Origin: Sphagnum compactum
Lineage: Eukaryota; Bryophyta; Sphagnopsida; Sphagnales
Assembly: GCA_965153455.1 (NCBI GenBank)
Contig: OZ234493.1
Location: 9,786,213-9,850,212, forward strand
Reading direction: 5' to 3'
Length of the DNA: 64,000 nt
Every line of letters starts with the position of its first letter. Position 1 is the stretch's first letter. The translations under genes and the position numbers were made by a program. Below the pieces are notes generated by a model. It saw nothing but the letters and a program-made list of their open reading frames with translations, did not search any database and was not told the origin of the DNA. This document shows, piece by piece, positions 1 through 10,231 of this stretch.

Positions 1-472
1 GTACCATAGTAAGAGATTTGTTTTTTTGTGTTCATCGTGTTCATTTTGAGGTTGTGGCTTGTGTATCTATGTTTAATATTATTGAACTGGTGCATCATTG
101 CGTTTATTTTCATTTTTGTATTCCTACAAATTTGTTACCAAAGGTTCCTAGACTTTTTTTTTGGTCACTTTCATCTTCTATACTTCCACTTGTTTGTTGC
201 CAAAGGTCAAGATTGAAGGTGCATTTTTGTTTACTATGACCCCTCTAAAACCTCCTTCCAATTTCCACTTTTGCCTTTTTTTTTATAGCTTTTTCATATA
301 TAGTTCTACCATTGTTGATTTAACCCTTGAAACAAACATCTAGGCATCCTCCTAAATGTTCCTCTACTTATTTTTACACATATGTTTGAAGTTAAGCTAA
401 TAGTGAAGTTGCACCAAATGTTGTTACTACAAAGCTTACTATAGACCTATTGAACATATGTTTGTTAAATCA
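1..472. other. AT-rich sequence with no gene seen
   Basis: T-rich, low-complexity DNA with short open frames only. No conserved domain or splice-supported exon could be recognised. It directly precedes a hAT-type transposase fragment and may be part of the same decayed element. Confidence 0.4.
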
Positions 473-760
473 ATGAGGAAGAAACCCAAAAGATTAGAGT
501 GGGAGTTCAAAAATATTTACCAAGATCATTGGGCAACAAGATCTTCTTAGTTTGAGCTTGTTTATGGGGAGGATGGTAAAATGAAAATGGTGAAATGCAA
601 GAGTTTTTTGTCATTGAAAAGAGGGATAAGTTGTTGCTCCCCAAACTTGACTCTTTGATTGAACATTTTGGTCTTAGGAAGTGCACAAAGGCTTGAGTAG
701 GAGTTATTAATGTTGGGGATTATTTTTCAAATCCTACTAACTAGGATGTGAAAAATGAAT
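473..760 (+). pseudogene. hAT-type transposase N-terminal fragment (decayed)
   Basis: Conceptual translation gives WEFKNIYQDHWATRSS, a stop, then FELVYGEDGKMKMVKCK. After a frameshift it reads EKRDKLLLPKLDSLIEHFGLRKCTKA, a stop, and VGVINVGDYFSN. The run with K-C-x, a charged stretch and PKLDSLxxHxGxxKC resembles the BED-like zinc-finger N-terminus of plant hAT-type transposases. The same module (LLAPKLDILMKREGRKK) occurs in the fragment near 33.2 kb, so both probably come from one element family. At least two stops and a frameshift mean it cannot be functional. Family assignment is from pattern memory, not a search. Confidence 0.5.
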
Positions 761-1560
761 TTTTTTTGCATTCATAGATTGCAATTTAATTTTTGTTCTA
801 AAGGCAAAGAAGAAGAAAAAATATGCAAAATTTGTTGCAATTTGGCATTTATTGAAACAAGGGTGCCCCATGACAAATTTCAAATCCTTCAAGCTTTTTT
901 TTCCATTTTTTAAAGTTGCCAAAATGCCCTAATTAAGAAGCACTAGTCTAATTCTACTAGCTCGTCCATGACAAAGGGTATGCATGCGGTTGTTTTGAAG
1001 GTAATATCAATGCAAGTTAGCGTGGCTTGCTTTTTATATCACGTTATAGTTCCTTGTAGGGTGTGATCTATAATGATGTAATGAACATTTAGTAAAATCA
1101 TCAATACGTCATTTCAAATGGGTTTGGATTGTCAACTTGAAGCTAAACACATACATAATAAATTTATGCCACAAATGTACACCAAACATAAAGATATGGA
1201 GTTTTGAAATAATTACATGTGGATAGTTTAAACATCCTACATTTTCATGTAAAAGAATTTTTGTACATCATTTTCATTCCAAACATGTTGTATAGGGACT
1301 TAGCATATGATACACTAAGAAATTCCATCATATGACTAAAAGTGGCATAAGGATTAAAAATGGCATAAACAATGGGTTTAATTCAACTACAAATGGCATA
1401 AGTGATTAGTTTAATAAAAAATGTCTAGTCATAGAATGACATTTTTGCTAGAAAAGTCTTACCCAAAAATTAATTTTGAACTTTGAATGACCAAGCTTGA
1501 ACCTTTTTTTCCAAAAGTCCTTAGTGGAATCATTTTTTATTAGTTTTTGTTTTAAAAAAG
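761..1560. other. AT-rich intergenic sequence
   Basis: No convincing open frame or RNA gene. A few short 'aaatggcataa' direct repeats occur around 1340-1400. It may contain further remains of the upstream transposon but nothing is recognisable. Confidence 0.4.
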
Positions 1561-1569
1561 TCTAGCATG

Positions 1570-1960
1570 ATAAATGACGATGTGGACAAAACTGCGACAG
1601 ATGCTAGACGACAACGAATGCGAGATGGCGACAAATGACGATGGATTACGAGGAACAGTGATGGCGAAGGATGGTGACGGATGGCGACGAACTACGACAA
1701 CGATAGTGATGAACGACAATTGCGATGGACAACGACGACAACGGACAGCGGCTACGACGGCTACGAACGGTAATAGTGACAGATGACAACTCCAACGGAC
1801 GGCAACTCCAACGGATGGCGACTCTAACGGACGGCGACTACAACGGACGGCGACTACAACGGACGGTGACTGCAACGGACGGCAACTACAATAGACGGCG
1901 ACTACAATGGACGGTGATTGCAATGGACGGTGATGGCGACGAACGGTGATGGAAATAGAT
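1570..1960 (+). repeat. 16-bp minisatellite (unit like AACGGACGGCGACTAC)
   Basis: Nine 16-bp units run head to tail, starting at 1794, 1810, 1826, 1842, 1858, 1874, 1890, 1906 and 1922. Flanking sequence is built of the same GAC/GGCGAC words in degenerate form. Because 16 is not divisible by three, an open frame through the array gives a 16-residue peptide period (for example DGDYNGRRLQRTVTA). Both strands stay open for 70-120 codons, but this follows from the composition of the unit and is not evidence of a protein gene. Confidence 0.9.
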
Positions 1961-2620
1961 GACGACTACGACAGACCACGACGACGACAATGACGAATGG
2001 CGATGGCAATAGACCGCGAGGACGACAACATTACGACGGTAATGGCAACAGGCCGCGAGGACGTTGCAACGGCGATGGTGACGGGCCGCAACGATGACGA
2101 CGCTCGACGACGTTGCGACGGCAATGGCGATGGGTTGCGACGACGATGATGCTGGACGACGTTACAACGGATTACAATGGCGATTACGACAAACTGGGAC
2201 AACGTTGGACGGCAATTACAACAGACTGCGATGGCACTCGACGACGATTGCAACGAACTGTGACGACACTAGATGATGATTACGACGAATTGCGACGACG
2301 CTGGACGGTGACTACGATGATGGTGACGGCGATGGCACTGGACGGCAACTGCGACGAATGGTAATGGCGACGGCAACGACGTTGGACGATGATTGTGACA
2401 GATGGTGACGGCAATGACACTGGACGACGACTATGACAGACGGTGATGATGTTGGACGACGATTATGACAAATGGCGATGACAATGGTGCTGGTCGACAA
2501 CTGCGACGAATAGCGACAATGACAGCGTTGGACGATGACTATGACGGACGGCGACAACAACGGCGTTGGACGATGACGACTACGACGTCGATGGACGGTG
2601 AGTTCAACAGCGACAGCGCT
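1961..2620 (+). repeat. Degenerate GC-rich tandem repeat (GACGAC / TTGGACGACGATTATGAC words)
   Basis: Continuation of the 16-bp minisatellite as a longer, degenerate array. The phrase TGGACGACGA-T/C-TATGAC followed by GGCGA or GGTGA recurs from about 2090 to 2590 at intervals of roughly 45-60 bp. The GC content is sharply higher than that of the surrounding AT-rich DNA. Open frames on both strands (such as 2312-2812 on the minus strand, rich in Arg, Ser, Pro and Val) are by-products of the repeat. Confidence 0.8.
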
Positions 2621-2734
2621 AGAGAGCAATCCATGTCTTCGAGCTCTGCAGTAATGGCGTGCAAAAGAAAAGAAAGAAATTGTTTTTTTTCTACTTTGTG
2701 TTTTTTTTTCTTTGTAGGAATTCCAGGCGAAATG

Positions 2735-3237
2735 TGAAGGTTGTTGTGGTTGAAAGGTCAGAGGCTGAAACTGAGAGGTTGAAGGGGATGGCGTCCTTGT
2801 CTCTAGTTCCAATCAGCAACACCCACAAGTGACATAAGCAAGAGTTTGTTGCAATAGATGGTGGTGGTGGTGCTGTAGCGCGTGTTACCGTCGTTTCACT
2901 TGCTCCTCTTGTTCTTGGTTCAAAGCTCGCTATGAACAAGAAACGAACGGTGCATCATGCCAAGGGTAATAGTAGCAGCAACGGTAAGGCCGCGGCGAAT
3001 GTGACCATTAAAAGCTTACGAGCATAGGTGCAGCGACTGGAGAAGCAACGCCAATTTTTTCACTAGTTGGAGACTTGAAGCGTTCCTTGGCGTCAATGCT
3101 GAAGCCGCGTTCGTCGACATTGAATTGAAAGCTGGTGATGGCTTATCTTTAGATGTAGATCAGTGCATAGATGTTCGACGACTGTTGTATAATAGCCAAC
3201 GTGGGCTTTTCCAGTGTCCCTTCTCCCTCGCTTAGAC
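2735..3237 (+). pseudogene. Decayed coding-like fragment, family not recognised
   Basis: Three stretches read as protein when frames are chained: VKVVVVERSEAETERLKG, then VVSLAPLVLGSKLAMNKK to KSLRA, a stop, and VQRLEKQRQFF. After a one-base shift comes LEAFLGVNAEAAFVDIEL to SQRGLFQCPFSLA, with a stop at 3235. The composition (charged helix, then a mixed hydrophobic segment) is protein-like and unlike the neighbouring repeats. In-frame stops and a frameshift suggest a dead gene fragment or captured exon, perhaps transposon-borne. I do not recognise the family. Confidence 0.3.
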
Positions 3238-3700
3238 TATTGTTAGTTATGGATTTTGTTGTTCCTGTTATAGCTACAATACAAGAGTAGAAAAAGAAGA
3301 AGTAGCAACAACTCAAGAACACAAGAAACCAGTAAGCAAAAGAAACCCAAGAAACTCAAAGCTAGGAAGGAAAGAGACCAGGAAAAATCTGCTGCTTTTA
3401 ACATTAAGCGATAGAGAACAATTTTTCTAGAATTAAATTGAATCGAAAAGAAGGAAAAAAAATGTAGTGTATGTAAATGGTGACCGTGTAATAGTTGTCG
3501 TGAACATCTAAAAATCCAATCTAACTTAAGGAGGAAACTCTCTCTGACAAAAGGAATTTTAGAAATTGACAAGAAAAGGGAAAAGCTTGGCCTTTTGTAC
3601 AATCATCAACAAAGCTGAAACCTTAAACAAACCATAACCTTAAAACACATAATAATGTACAGTAACCTAAGAACGTACATTAACCCTAAGGGCATGATTG
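3238..3700. other. Intergenic sequence, no gene seen
   Basis: A-rich on the plus strand. A minus-strand open frame of about 119 codons (3243-3602) is rich in Leu, Phe and Ser, has no recognisable domain, and looks like a composition artefact. Confidence 0.35.
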
Positions 3701-3749
3701 GCATGCCCGTAACTGGCCGTCATGTATGAAGCCATGCATACGGGCATGA

Positions 3750-4130
3750 CAATATAACTTAACCATTATTCATTTATCCATAATTAATTATTCCATCATT
3801 TTGTTGGCCATGTTTAATTTAATTATGGCTAGTTTAGCCATTAATTTAGCAATTATAAATAGTTTAACCATGGTCAATTTAACAATAGTTGGTTTAGCTT
3901 TAGTAAGTTTAGCCATGATAATTAGTTTAGCATAATTAATTTAACCATTACTAGTTGGGCCATTGTTGGTTTTGCCATAATGAATTTAACCATGGTAAAT
4001 ATAAACATAACTAAATTAGCTATATTTATTTTTAACATATTATTATTATACCCTAATAAATTTAACCATAATCAATAGACCCATAATTAAATTAAAAACT
4101 ATTGTTAATTTAACCATGGTTGGTTTTGCC
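3750..4130 (+). repeat. AT-rich degenerate tandem repeat (TTTAACCAT / GTTTAGCCAT words)
   Basis: The words AATTTAACCAT, GTTTAGCCAT and GGTTTTGCCAT alternate about every 20-24 bp through this stretch, separated by short AT-rich spacers. This is a degenerate short-period satellite. It abuts the 5' end of the recognisable gypsy pol remains. Confidence 0.7.
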
Positions 4131-6106
4131 TTGTATTTCGTTTGCACCCATTAAGAATTTGCAACGATCATGGCTCCAATTATGAAGTTCATAAAGAAGG
4201 CAAAAAATTCTATGGACAGAGGAGTGCTAGTAAGCTTGGGAACTAATTAAGTAGAAGTATATTGAAGCAATGATTTTAATACCACCAAAATGGGACGTGG
4301 AGTTCCATGTTCACACATATGCATCATTATTGGTTGTGGGAGTTTTATAGGCACAAAATATAATAGGGAAGAGTGATCAACCAATAGTGTATGCTTTTAG
4401 ACTTCTTAATAGTGCTGAATAAAATTATAGTACCATAGAAAAAAAAAGCCTTAGTTATGGTCTTTGCATTGCATAAGTTTAGGCATTATCTATTGGGAAA
4501 TAAGTTTGTATTTTATGTTGATCATATGGCTTTAGTTTACTTAATAAACAAACCACAAGTTTCAGGTAGAGTAGCTAGGTGGTTACTATTGTTTTTAGAA
4601 TATGATTTCACAGTGGTATACAAGTTAGGTAAAACTCATGTAGTTGTAGATGTTTTGTTTAGATTACCTGATGTCATAGAACCCTTAGGGGTCCTAGAAC
4701 AAACCACAGATGCTAGTTTATTTTTCACAAAACCAGAATGGTTGAATGATGTCATAATGTTTTTATAAACAAGATAGATGGAAGCGTCTTTGTCAACAAG
4801 GCAAAAACAATAGTTAGTTAAGAAGGATAAACCATTTACAATGAAGAATGAAGTTTTGTACAGGATGGGGTAGGACAATAGATTGAGGAGATGTCTATCA
4901 ACCATAAAAGCTTAGAAGGCGATGAAGAAGTTACATGAAGGAGTAGCAAGATGGCACTTTGTAATTGAGATCACATAGATTTTAGATGCAGGGTCCTAAT
5001 GGCCCACAATGTACAGAGATGTTAATGATTTCTATAGATCGTGTGATGCATGTCAGCACACTGGAAGGTTGGATACACAAAGTTTGGCCAAATTAGTAAC
5101 AATTCTTCTAGAAAAACCATTCATGAAACAGGGTTTGGATTTTGTAAGACTAATCAAACTAGCAGGAAGGTATACAAGGAATAAATACATATTGGTGGCC
5201 ACATATTACGTAACCAAATGGGTGAAGGCCAGAGCATTAAGGACAAATACTATAGCAGTAATAACAAAGTTTTTATATGATTGCATTCTTACTAGGTTTG
5301 GATGTCCATTAACTATAGTCACAGATTAGGGGGTGCATTTTATAAATGATGTTATAAAACATTTGATAGATTATTTCTTGTTGAAACATGTCAGTTCTAC
5401 TACTTATTACCCATAGGGAATGGTCAAGCAAAGTCCACTAACAAGGTATTGGGAACACTATTTACCAAGTTGGTTAGTGAGAATAATACAGATTGGGATG
5501 AACATCTACCTATAGTTTTATTTTCTTACAACACAACATACAAGGTAGCTATAGGGTACACACACCATATTAGTTAGTGTATGGGTTACATCTTTTAATG
5601 CCTACAAAATACATTCTACTAGTTATCAATAGTAACCACAGATAAGGAAATTTGATGAAGGTCTTAACCAATAGAATGTCAAAGCTAGAGAAGCTACAAA
5701 AGGATAGACTATAATTTAGGTTAAATTGGGAACTCAATAGTGGAATAGAGCTTTGTGGAGTCAACAAAAGAATACAAAAAAATAGTTTAAGTTTGGGGAT
5801 TTTGTTCTATGGTTTCCAAAAGGGAGTGAGTCACATTTGGGGAAGTTCACCAAAAAATGGTTTAGACCGTATAAGGTACAATATGTGTTACTTAATAATA
5901 TAATTTTATTGGTCACATTAACTAACTTTGAACCTAACCTTGTGTTAGTTAATATTAACAAGCTGAAACCATACCAATTTATTACATCAAAGGTGCAAAA
6001 TTTTGAAGTATCCGATTTATTGGGAGGAACCATAGACTATAGATCAACCATGGAGAGGAATTCAAGAAAAAAAATGGTACAAATGAAGATGAAGATGACG
6101 AAGTAG
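4130..6106 (+). pseudogene. Ty3/gypsy retrotransposon pol remnant (RT end, RNase H, integrase)
   Basis: Order of recognisable parts: end of reverse transcriptase (PIMKFIKKG region, 4170-4260), RNase H (FHVHTYAS, 4300-4330; then FRHYLLGNKFVFYVDHMALV near 4480-4540), the connecting segment (YDFTVVYKLGKTHVVVD), integrase zinc-finger half (YRSCDACQ, ~5033), integrase core (GLDFV, ATYYVTKWVKA, RFGCPLTIVTD, ~5140-5327) and the C-terminal region (GKFTKKWFRPYKVQYVL, VLVNINKLKPYQF, 5838-5980). This domain order is that of Ty3/gypsy elements. Stops replace expected Gln codons after VTD and after TTYYP, there are several frameshifts, and the motif expected to read GNGQAEST reads GNGQAKST, losing the catalytic Glu. 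Gag and protease are absent upstream. LTRs were not identified, although GAGGGGAGTGTGATAG near 6540 looks like a polypurine tract followed by an LTR start. Confidence 0.9.
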
Positions 6107-6979
6107 CACCATGACGACTATGGATTCACGATAACAAATTAACCGATGTGTAGGATCGTACAAAAATTTGATGCATCATTAAAAAAATTGATTGACTCAA
6201 CTAATAAATCAGATGATGATATGGCTGAGTTGGAGACAACTACAACATACTTAGCAGAGAAGATGAAAGATGAAGGAGATGGTGACGCCCACATTTGGAT
6301 GAGTAAAAAAATTCAAAATGCATCCAAACCTTTGATCAAAAGTAACTACTTCCACGTGGATGTATAGGAGCAAGGCCATTATGAAAGGAATGAAGCACAT
6401 AAACAAGATGAAAAATTAATGAAAAATAGCAAGTTGTCTAAACAAAAAAACAGGAGGAGGGAATGGTTGTCAAACTTTCTTGCATTCGAAGTTACTTTAG
6501 AATGATTTTGTGTTTTTTTGAGGAATGTTGTAATATGAGTGAGGGGAGTGTGATAGAGAAACTATAGAGACTTGTAAGAGAGACAAAAACACAAAAGGTT
6601 GTCAAGCATGAGAGACATTATGTGGTAAAAGTTCTTGCAGGATAGAGGGAATTCTAGGTGGAGTTGGAGAGGCAGGTTGGCCAACCAGTTTACAACATTG
6701 TGCCGCTGAAAACAATTTCACCTTTGGCATCACTGTTGTCATTCGAATGTGAGGAGGGGAAATGATTCATAGAAAAAATTAATGAAATGGTTAGATGTGT
6801 AGAGGGTATCGAGGAGACAATAAAACCATTATTGGAGAGGTTGCGAAGTGAAATTTTTTGAAGGTAAGCAAAAATGGCAATGGGACTTGGTGCAACAACG
6901 CATGAACCTATGGAGATCCAAGATTGCAATGAAGAAGACAAAGAAGAAGGTGTTGGTGTGGTTCAGAGAATTATTGAAA
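6107..6979 (+). other. Likely 3' region of the gypsy remnant; no intact gene
   Basis: Contains a 73-codon acidic/lysine-rich open frame (6146-6367) directly after pol and a purine-rich GAGGGGAGTGTGATAG tract at about 6540 that could be a polypurine tract next to a 3' LTR. No second LTR copy was found to test this. The rest is AG-rich and shows no recognised domain. Confidence 0.35.
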
Positions 6980-7719
6980 TTGTGACAGAAGTTGGTCAAA
7001 CCACATAAAGTTCATAGACAATGGTGCAGCCCTAGATGGTAGAACAACAACTCATGATTCCATGATCATCTTAATCAGGTTTGGCAAACTTACCAATAAC
7101 TATATTAGTAGATAGAAGAATTTAGCAGTGTTAGAAGATGGATCAACAAACTTTGGCTGAAAGGGGCACATTAAGATCCCAGATGGGAACATATATTTCT
7201 TTACACTAATTAAACAAAGTTATTCTAAGTAGGTGGAGAGAATGGAGGTGTGGAAACAAATAGGAAAGACAAAAGAGGATTAGGTTAGTAAGGTGGGGAT
7301 AGTCACATTGTTGGCCATTGAATGGAAGGAACTAGACAATGATGCATTAATAGAAATCTTGAATATTTTTGTGATCAAAGATCTGATATTTATTTACTAG
7401 GTGGAATATAGAGTATGTCATTAACAAACAGTTAATAGTTGATGCTTTTGGTGTTTGTCAGAGTGGTTATGTTGAGGATCTTAAAGGATAGGTGACCAAA
7501 GCCTTAGCATAAAAGTTGTTATACAAACATAATATCAATCCCCCTTACACTAATGCAAACCAATGGAACATTAAGAAGTGTCAACTATCAATTACTTTTA
7601 AATATCTCGTAATTATATTTGTGATTTATCAAAGGGTAAAGGTAAATTACATGAATAACAAGAATGCACTAACATTCATGAAGGTAACATTCAATCTGCA
7701 TTTCAAAAACCTCTAAACT
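6980..7719 (+). pseudogene. Decayed retroelement-like coding fragments (possible protease and gag-like region)
   Basis: Around 7090-7190 the sequence translates as LPITILVDRR and, after a shift, NLAVLEDGSTNFG. This recalls the retropepsin-like 'LVDGGSxVNVL' segment of gypsy polyproteins. From 7412 to 7716 one frame reads INKQLIVDAFGVCQSGYVE, a stop, KALA, a stop, KLLYKHNINPPYTNANQWN and on to MNNKNALTFMKVTFN. It has only two stops in about 100 codons and a protein-like composition. The second part is not recognised; the retroelement link is inferred from position and from the first part. Confidence 0.35.
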
Positions 7720-9341
7720 TTTTTTTAAATGTCAAATTGAGATTGGATGTTCTTTTAAAAAGGAAGAACTGACCAACATGGGTTGTTTTTCTTTCTTAAT
7801 GGAGAGTATAATAACATGCCATTTTAACAACACACATTAAAGTTGAGAACCTACAATGACAAACATGCAATTTCGTTTCCATTTCCTTTTCATGTGTTTG
7901 TTTTTCTGTTTGTTAGTATGAATACTTAAAATTTAAACTTTCTTAGTGGAGGGGGGATGACTTGAGATTATTCAAGATAATGGAATCGAAAGAAACACAA
8001 CCATGTTGTAAAAACACAAGCTATGACAAAATGAAACAATGTTGACACTTGGAACCTTAGTGTTGGAGGGAAAAAAAAAACTAAAATTAAAAATCTAATA
8101 CAAGCTACAAGGGGTTCATTGTAAAATTTGTAACACATTACTTTCAAAACATCATACGAATAACCTTTCAAGCAAACCCCAAAACAAAATGACCTTACAA
8201 ATGGAATGTAAATGAAACCAAACATTGAAAAAAATTCCATGTAAGGAAAATGAAGGGAAGGTGAAAGAATATTCAACAATTTGATAGGTGTTTTAGCACC
8301 ACTTCAACCCCACACCATGAAACAATGAATCAAATCATTATGCCACTCTTTCTACTTATAGTTGGCACGTGAAGCATTCATGTGAGCACTCTTCCCACCT
8401 TTTCTTTCACCCAAATGTAAGTTTTATATTGCAACCATAGTTGAAAATCTCAATTGTAATATACTAAAGTTTCAATGGCTTTGAAGCTAAGTTGGAGTGA
8501 AGAATGAGAACTATGTAAAGTGATATGAAACAATGAAAAATAACAATACCTAAAGATTGAAGTAGAAGTTGCCATGGGCATGAAGCTTGGTGGAAAAAAA
8601 AGGTGAGGTGTTGGAAAAGGATGTGAAGTGGAGATGGTTTTACATCAAAGTGATAGGTAGTGAAATGAAGTTACATGTGTTGCCCCTCTAGCAAACCCCA
8701 ATTTGTAATGAATATTACGTGGGAACATGGTAAACCTAAATCATAAAGGTAATAATATGATGCAATGAATGGTCTAAATCCTTCCAAAATTAGATGGATG
8801 TGCTAGAAAAGCCATTCATAAGGAACCACTTTATGAATTAAATATAAACATTGGGCTTGTGCATCTTTCTTATTCTTTACTTGAATCAAGTTTCAAGTAT
8901 CTTTATTAAACTAACATCCCACACTTTCCAAAAAGATTCAAAGATCTAATTAAGATATTTACATTTTTTTTCAAAGACGTTTTTTACAAAAATCCTATTC
9001 TCTCCAATTTTTTTCAAGTATCTGAATCCAAAATTTCATGTTCTTTCCATTTTTTTTTCACAAATCCTCATTAAAAACGTTCATAATTTTTTTTCATGTA
9101 TAGTAAATAAGCCTACTTCCTTCTTCAATTGCAGAATGTGCAAGCTAACAAATCCCACCACCCTTTTCACAACAACCAACTCTAATTCCTTATGCAAGTT
9201 GCTATCGTCCCCAAATAATGCACATGAAATTGATTTATTTTCCTCCTAAAAGAAACATGCTTTCATCTTAGACGCAAATAGGCCTTGTTTGCTCTCCTCA
9301 CTCCTATTTCAAATTGTTGTTTGATATATTATTGTTATGCA
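7720..9341. other. Intergenic sequence without recognisable gene
   Basis: About 1.6 kb of AT-rich DNA. A minus-strand open frame of 103 codons (7968-8279) rich in Phe, Tyr and Cys has no recognisable domain and no splice or start context. No tRNA-like or repeat structure stands out. Confidence 0.4.
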
Positions 9342-9700
9342 AAGACCTGCTCCAAAAAATTTAGTGTGGATTTAGTAGGGTTAGGTGGAGGGCACCTTAT
9401 TGTGCATAACCTTTTAATTGGGCATTTTCAAAATCCAAGCCAGCATTTCGTTTTTTGAAATGCCCATCCCCACTTTTGTTTCCCCCCCCCCCCCCTTTCA
9501 GTGATACCCGGATCCGGGTATCATGAGATTTTATAAATAAAAAAAGTGACAGTTTGGAGCAGGTCTTTAAAGCTCCTAGTAAAGACCCCAGCAGCAGGCT
9601 TTACCAGATTTGGGGGCCTGTGCCAGCTCCATTTTGCATGGGCCTTAAAGCTCTCTACCTTGGGCTTTACCTTACACATAATAACTTTTGGAGTTGCACT
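9342..9700. mobile_element. MITE-like inverted-repeat element with internal palindrome and poly-C tract
   Basis: A perfect 16-bp inverted repeat, AAAGACCTGCTCCAAA, lies at 9342-9357 and 9553-9568. Inside are a 14-base C run (9482-9495) and a perfect 22-bp palindrome (9502-9523) centred on CCCGGATCCGGG. Sequence on the right side to about 9700 (AGGTCTTTAAAGCTC, GGGCTTTACCTTACA) is also found in diverged form at 37.9-38.1 kb, and a weaker relative occurs near 27.4-27.6 kb. There is no coding capacity. This fits a non-autonomous dispersed element; superfamily and target-site duplication were not determined. Confidence 0.55.
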
Positions 9701-10231
9701 TTCGTTCGTGAAATGGCCTCCCTTTCAGGCAGGCCCCCCTCAAATTGTCCCGGCCGTAAATGCTGTACTCCCAGGGTTTTACCCTACACCAATGGCTTGC
9801 CTTCATTTCTGAAAAGTTGGGATCAAAAATTTCCTCAGAAAAGGACTCAAAGAAAAGACACGACGACTTCTCCAAATTTTTGGATAAAAAGAAAAAAGAC
9901 CGCAATGCTCATGCGGGTGAGAGCGGATATGTTTTTAACCGCAGGGTATAACAATCCCCTTGCCGTGAAGTACTCTCAAGTGTCGGCCCGGCCCGGCCTC
10001 GCGGCCACGACGCGGCCTGCGCGCATGGCGGCATACCACCGTACCAACTAGGGTTTCCGGGAGAGGCGTAGTTGCCTTCCCCAAGCGCAGTGCGATGCTG
10101 TTGTGATTCTCTCTCCGGTGGACGACGAGCGAGGGAACAGAGCGCGGTGCAGAAGAGGATTTGCTTGCTGCAGAAGAATAGTATTGGTGGTCTGGGAGTG
10201 GTAGGGGAGGTTTTGTGGACGCGCGCGGAGG
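9701..10231 (+). promoter_or_regulatory. Promoter and 5' leader region of the importin beta-1 gene
   Basis: The 530 bp before the importin start shifts from AT-rich to strongly GC-rich (GGCCCGGCCCGG near 9980, CG-rich to 10020) and then to a purine-rich leader. This fits a housekeeping promoter and 5' UTR. The start codon context is GAGGATGGCG, close to the plant optimum. The only TATA-like run (TTTTATAAATAAA, 9530-9542) lies inside the upstream dispersed repeat, so its role is doubtful. No transcription start can be assigned. Confidence 0.4.

Noticed and set aside
2312-2812. 166-codon minus-strand open frame over the GC-rich repeat
   Set aside because: Ser/Arg/Val/Pro-rich low-complexity product generated by the tandem repeat; no domain, and the opposite strand is equally open.
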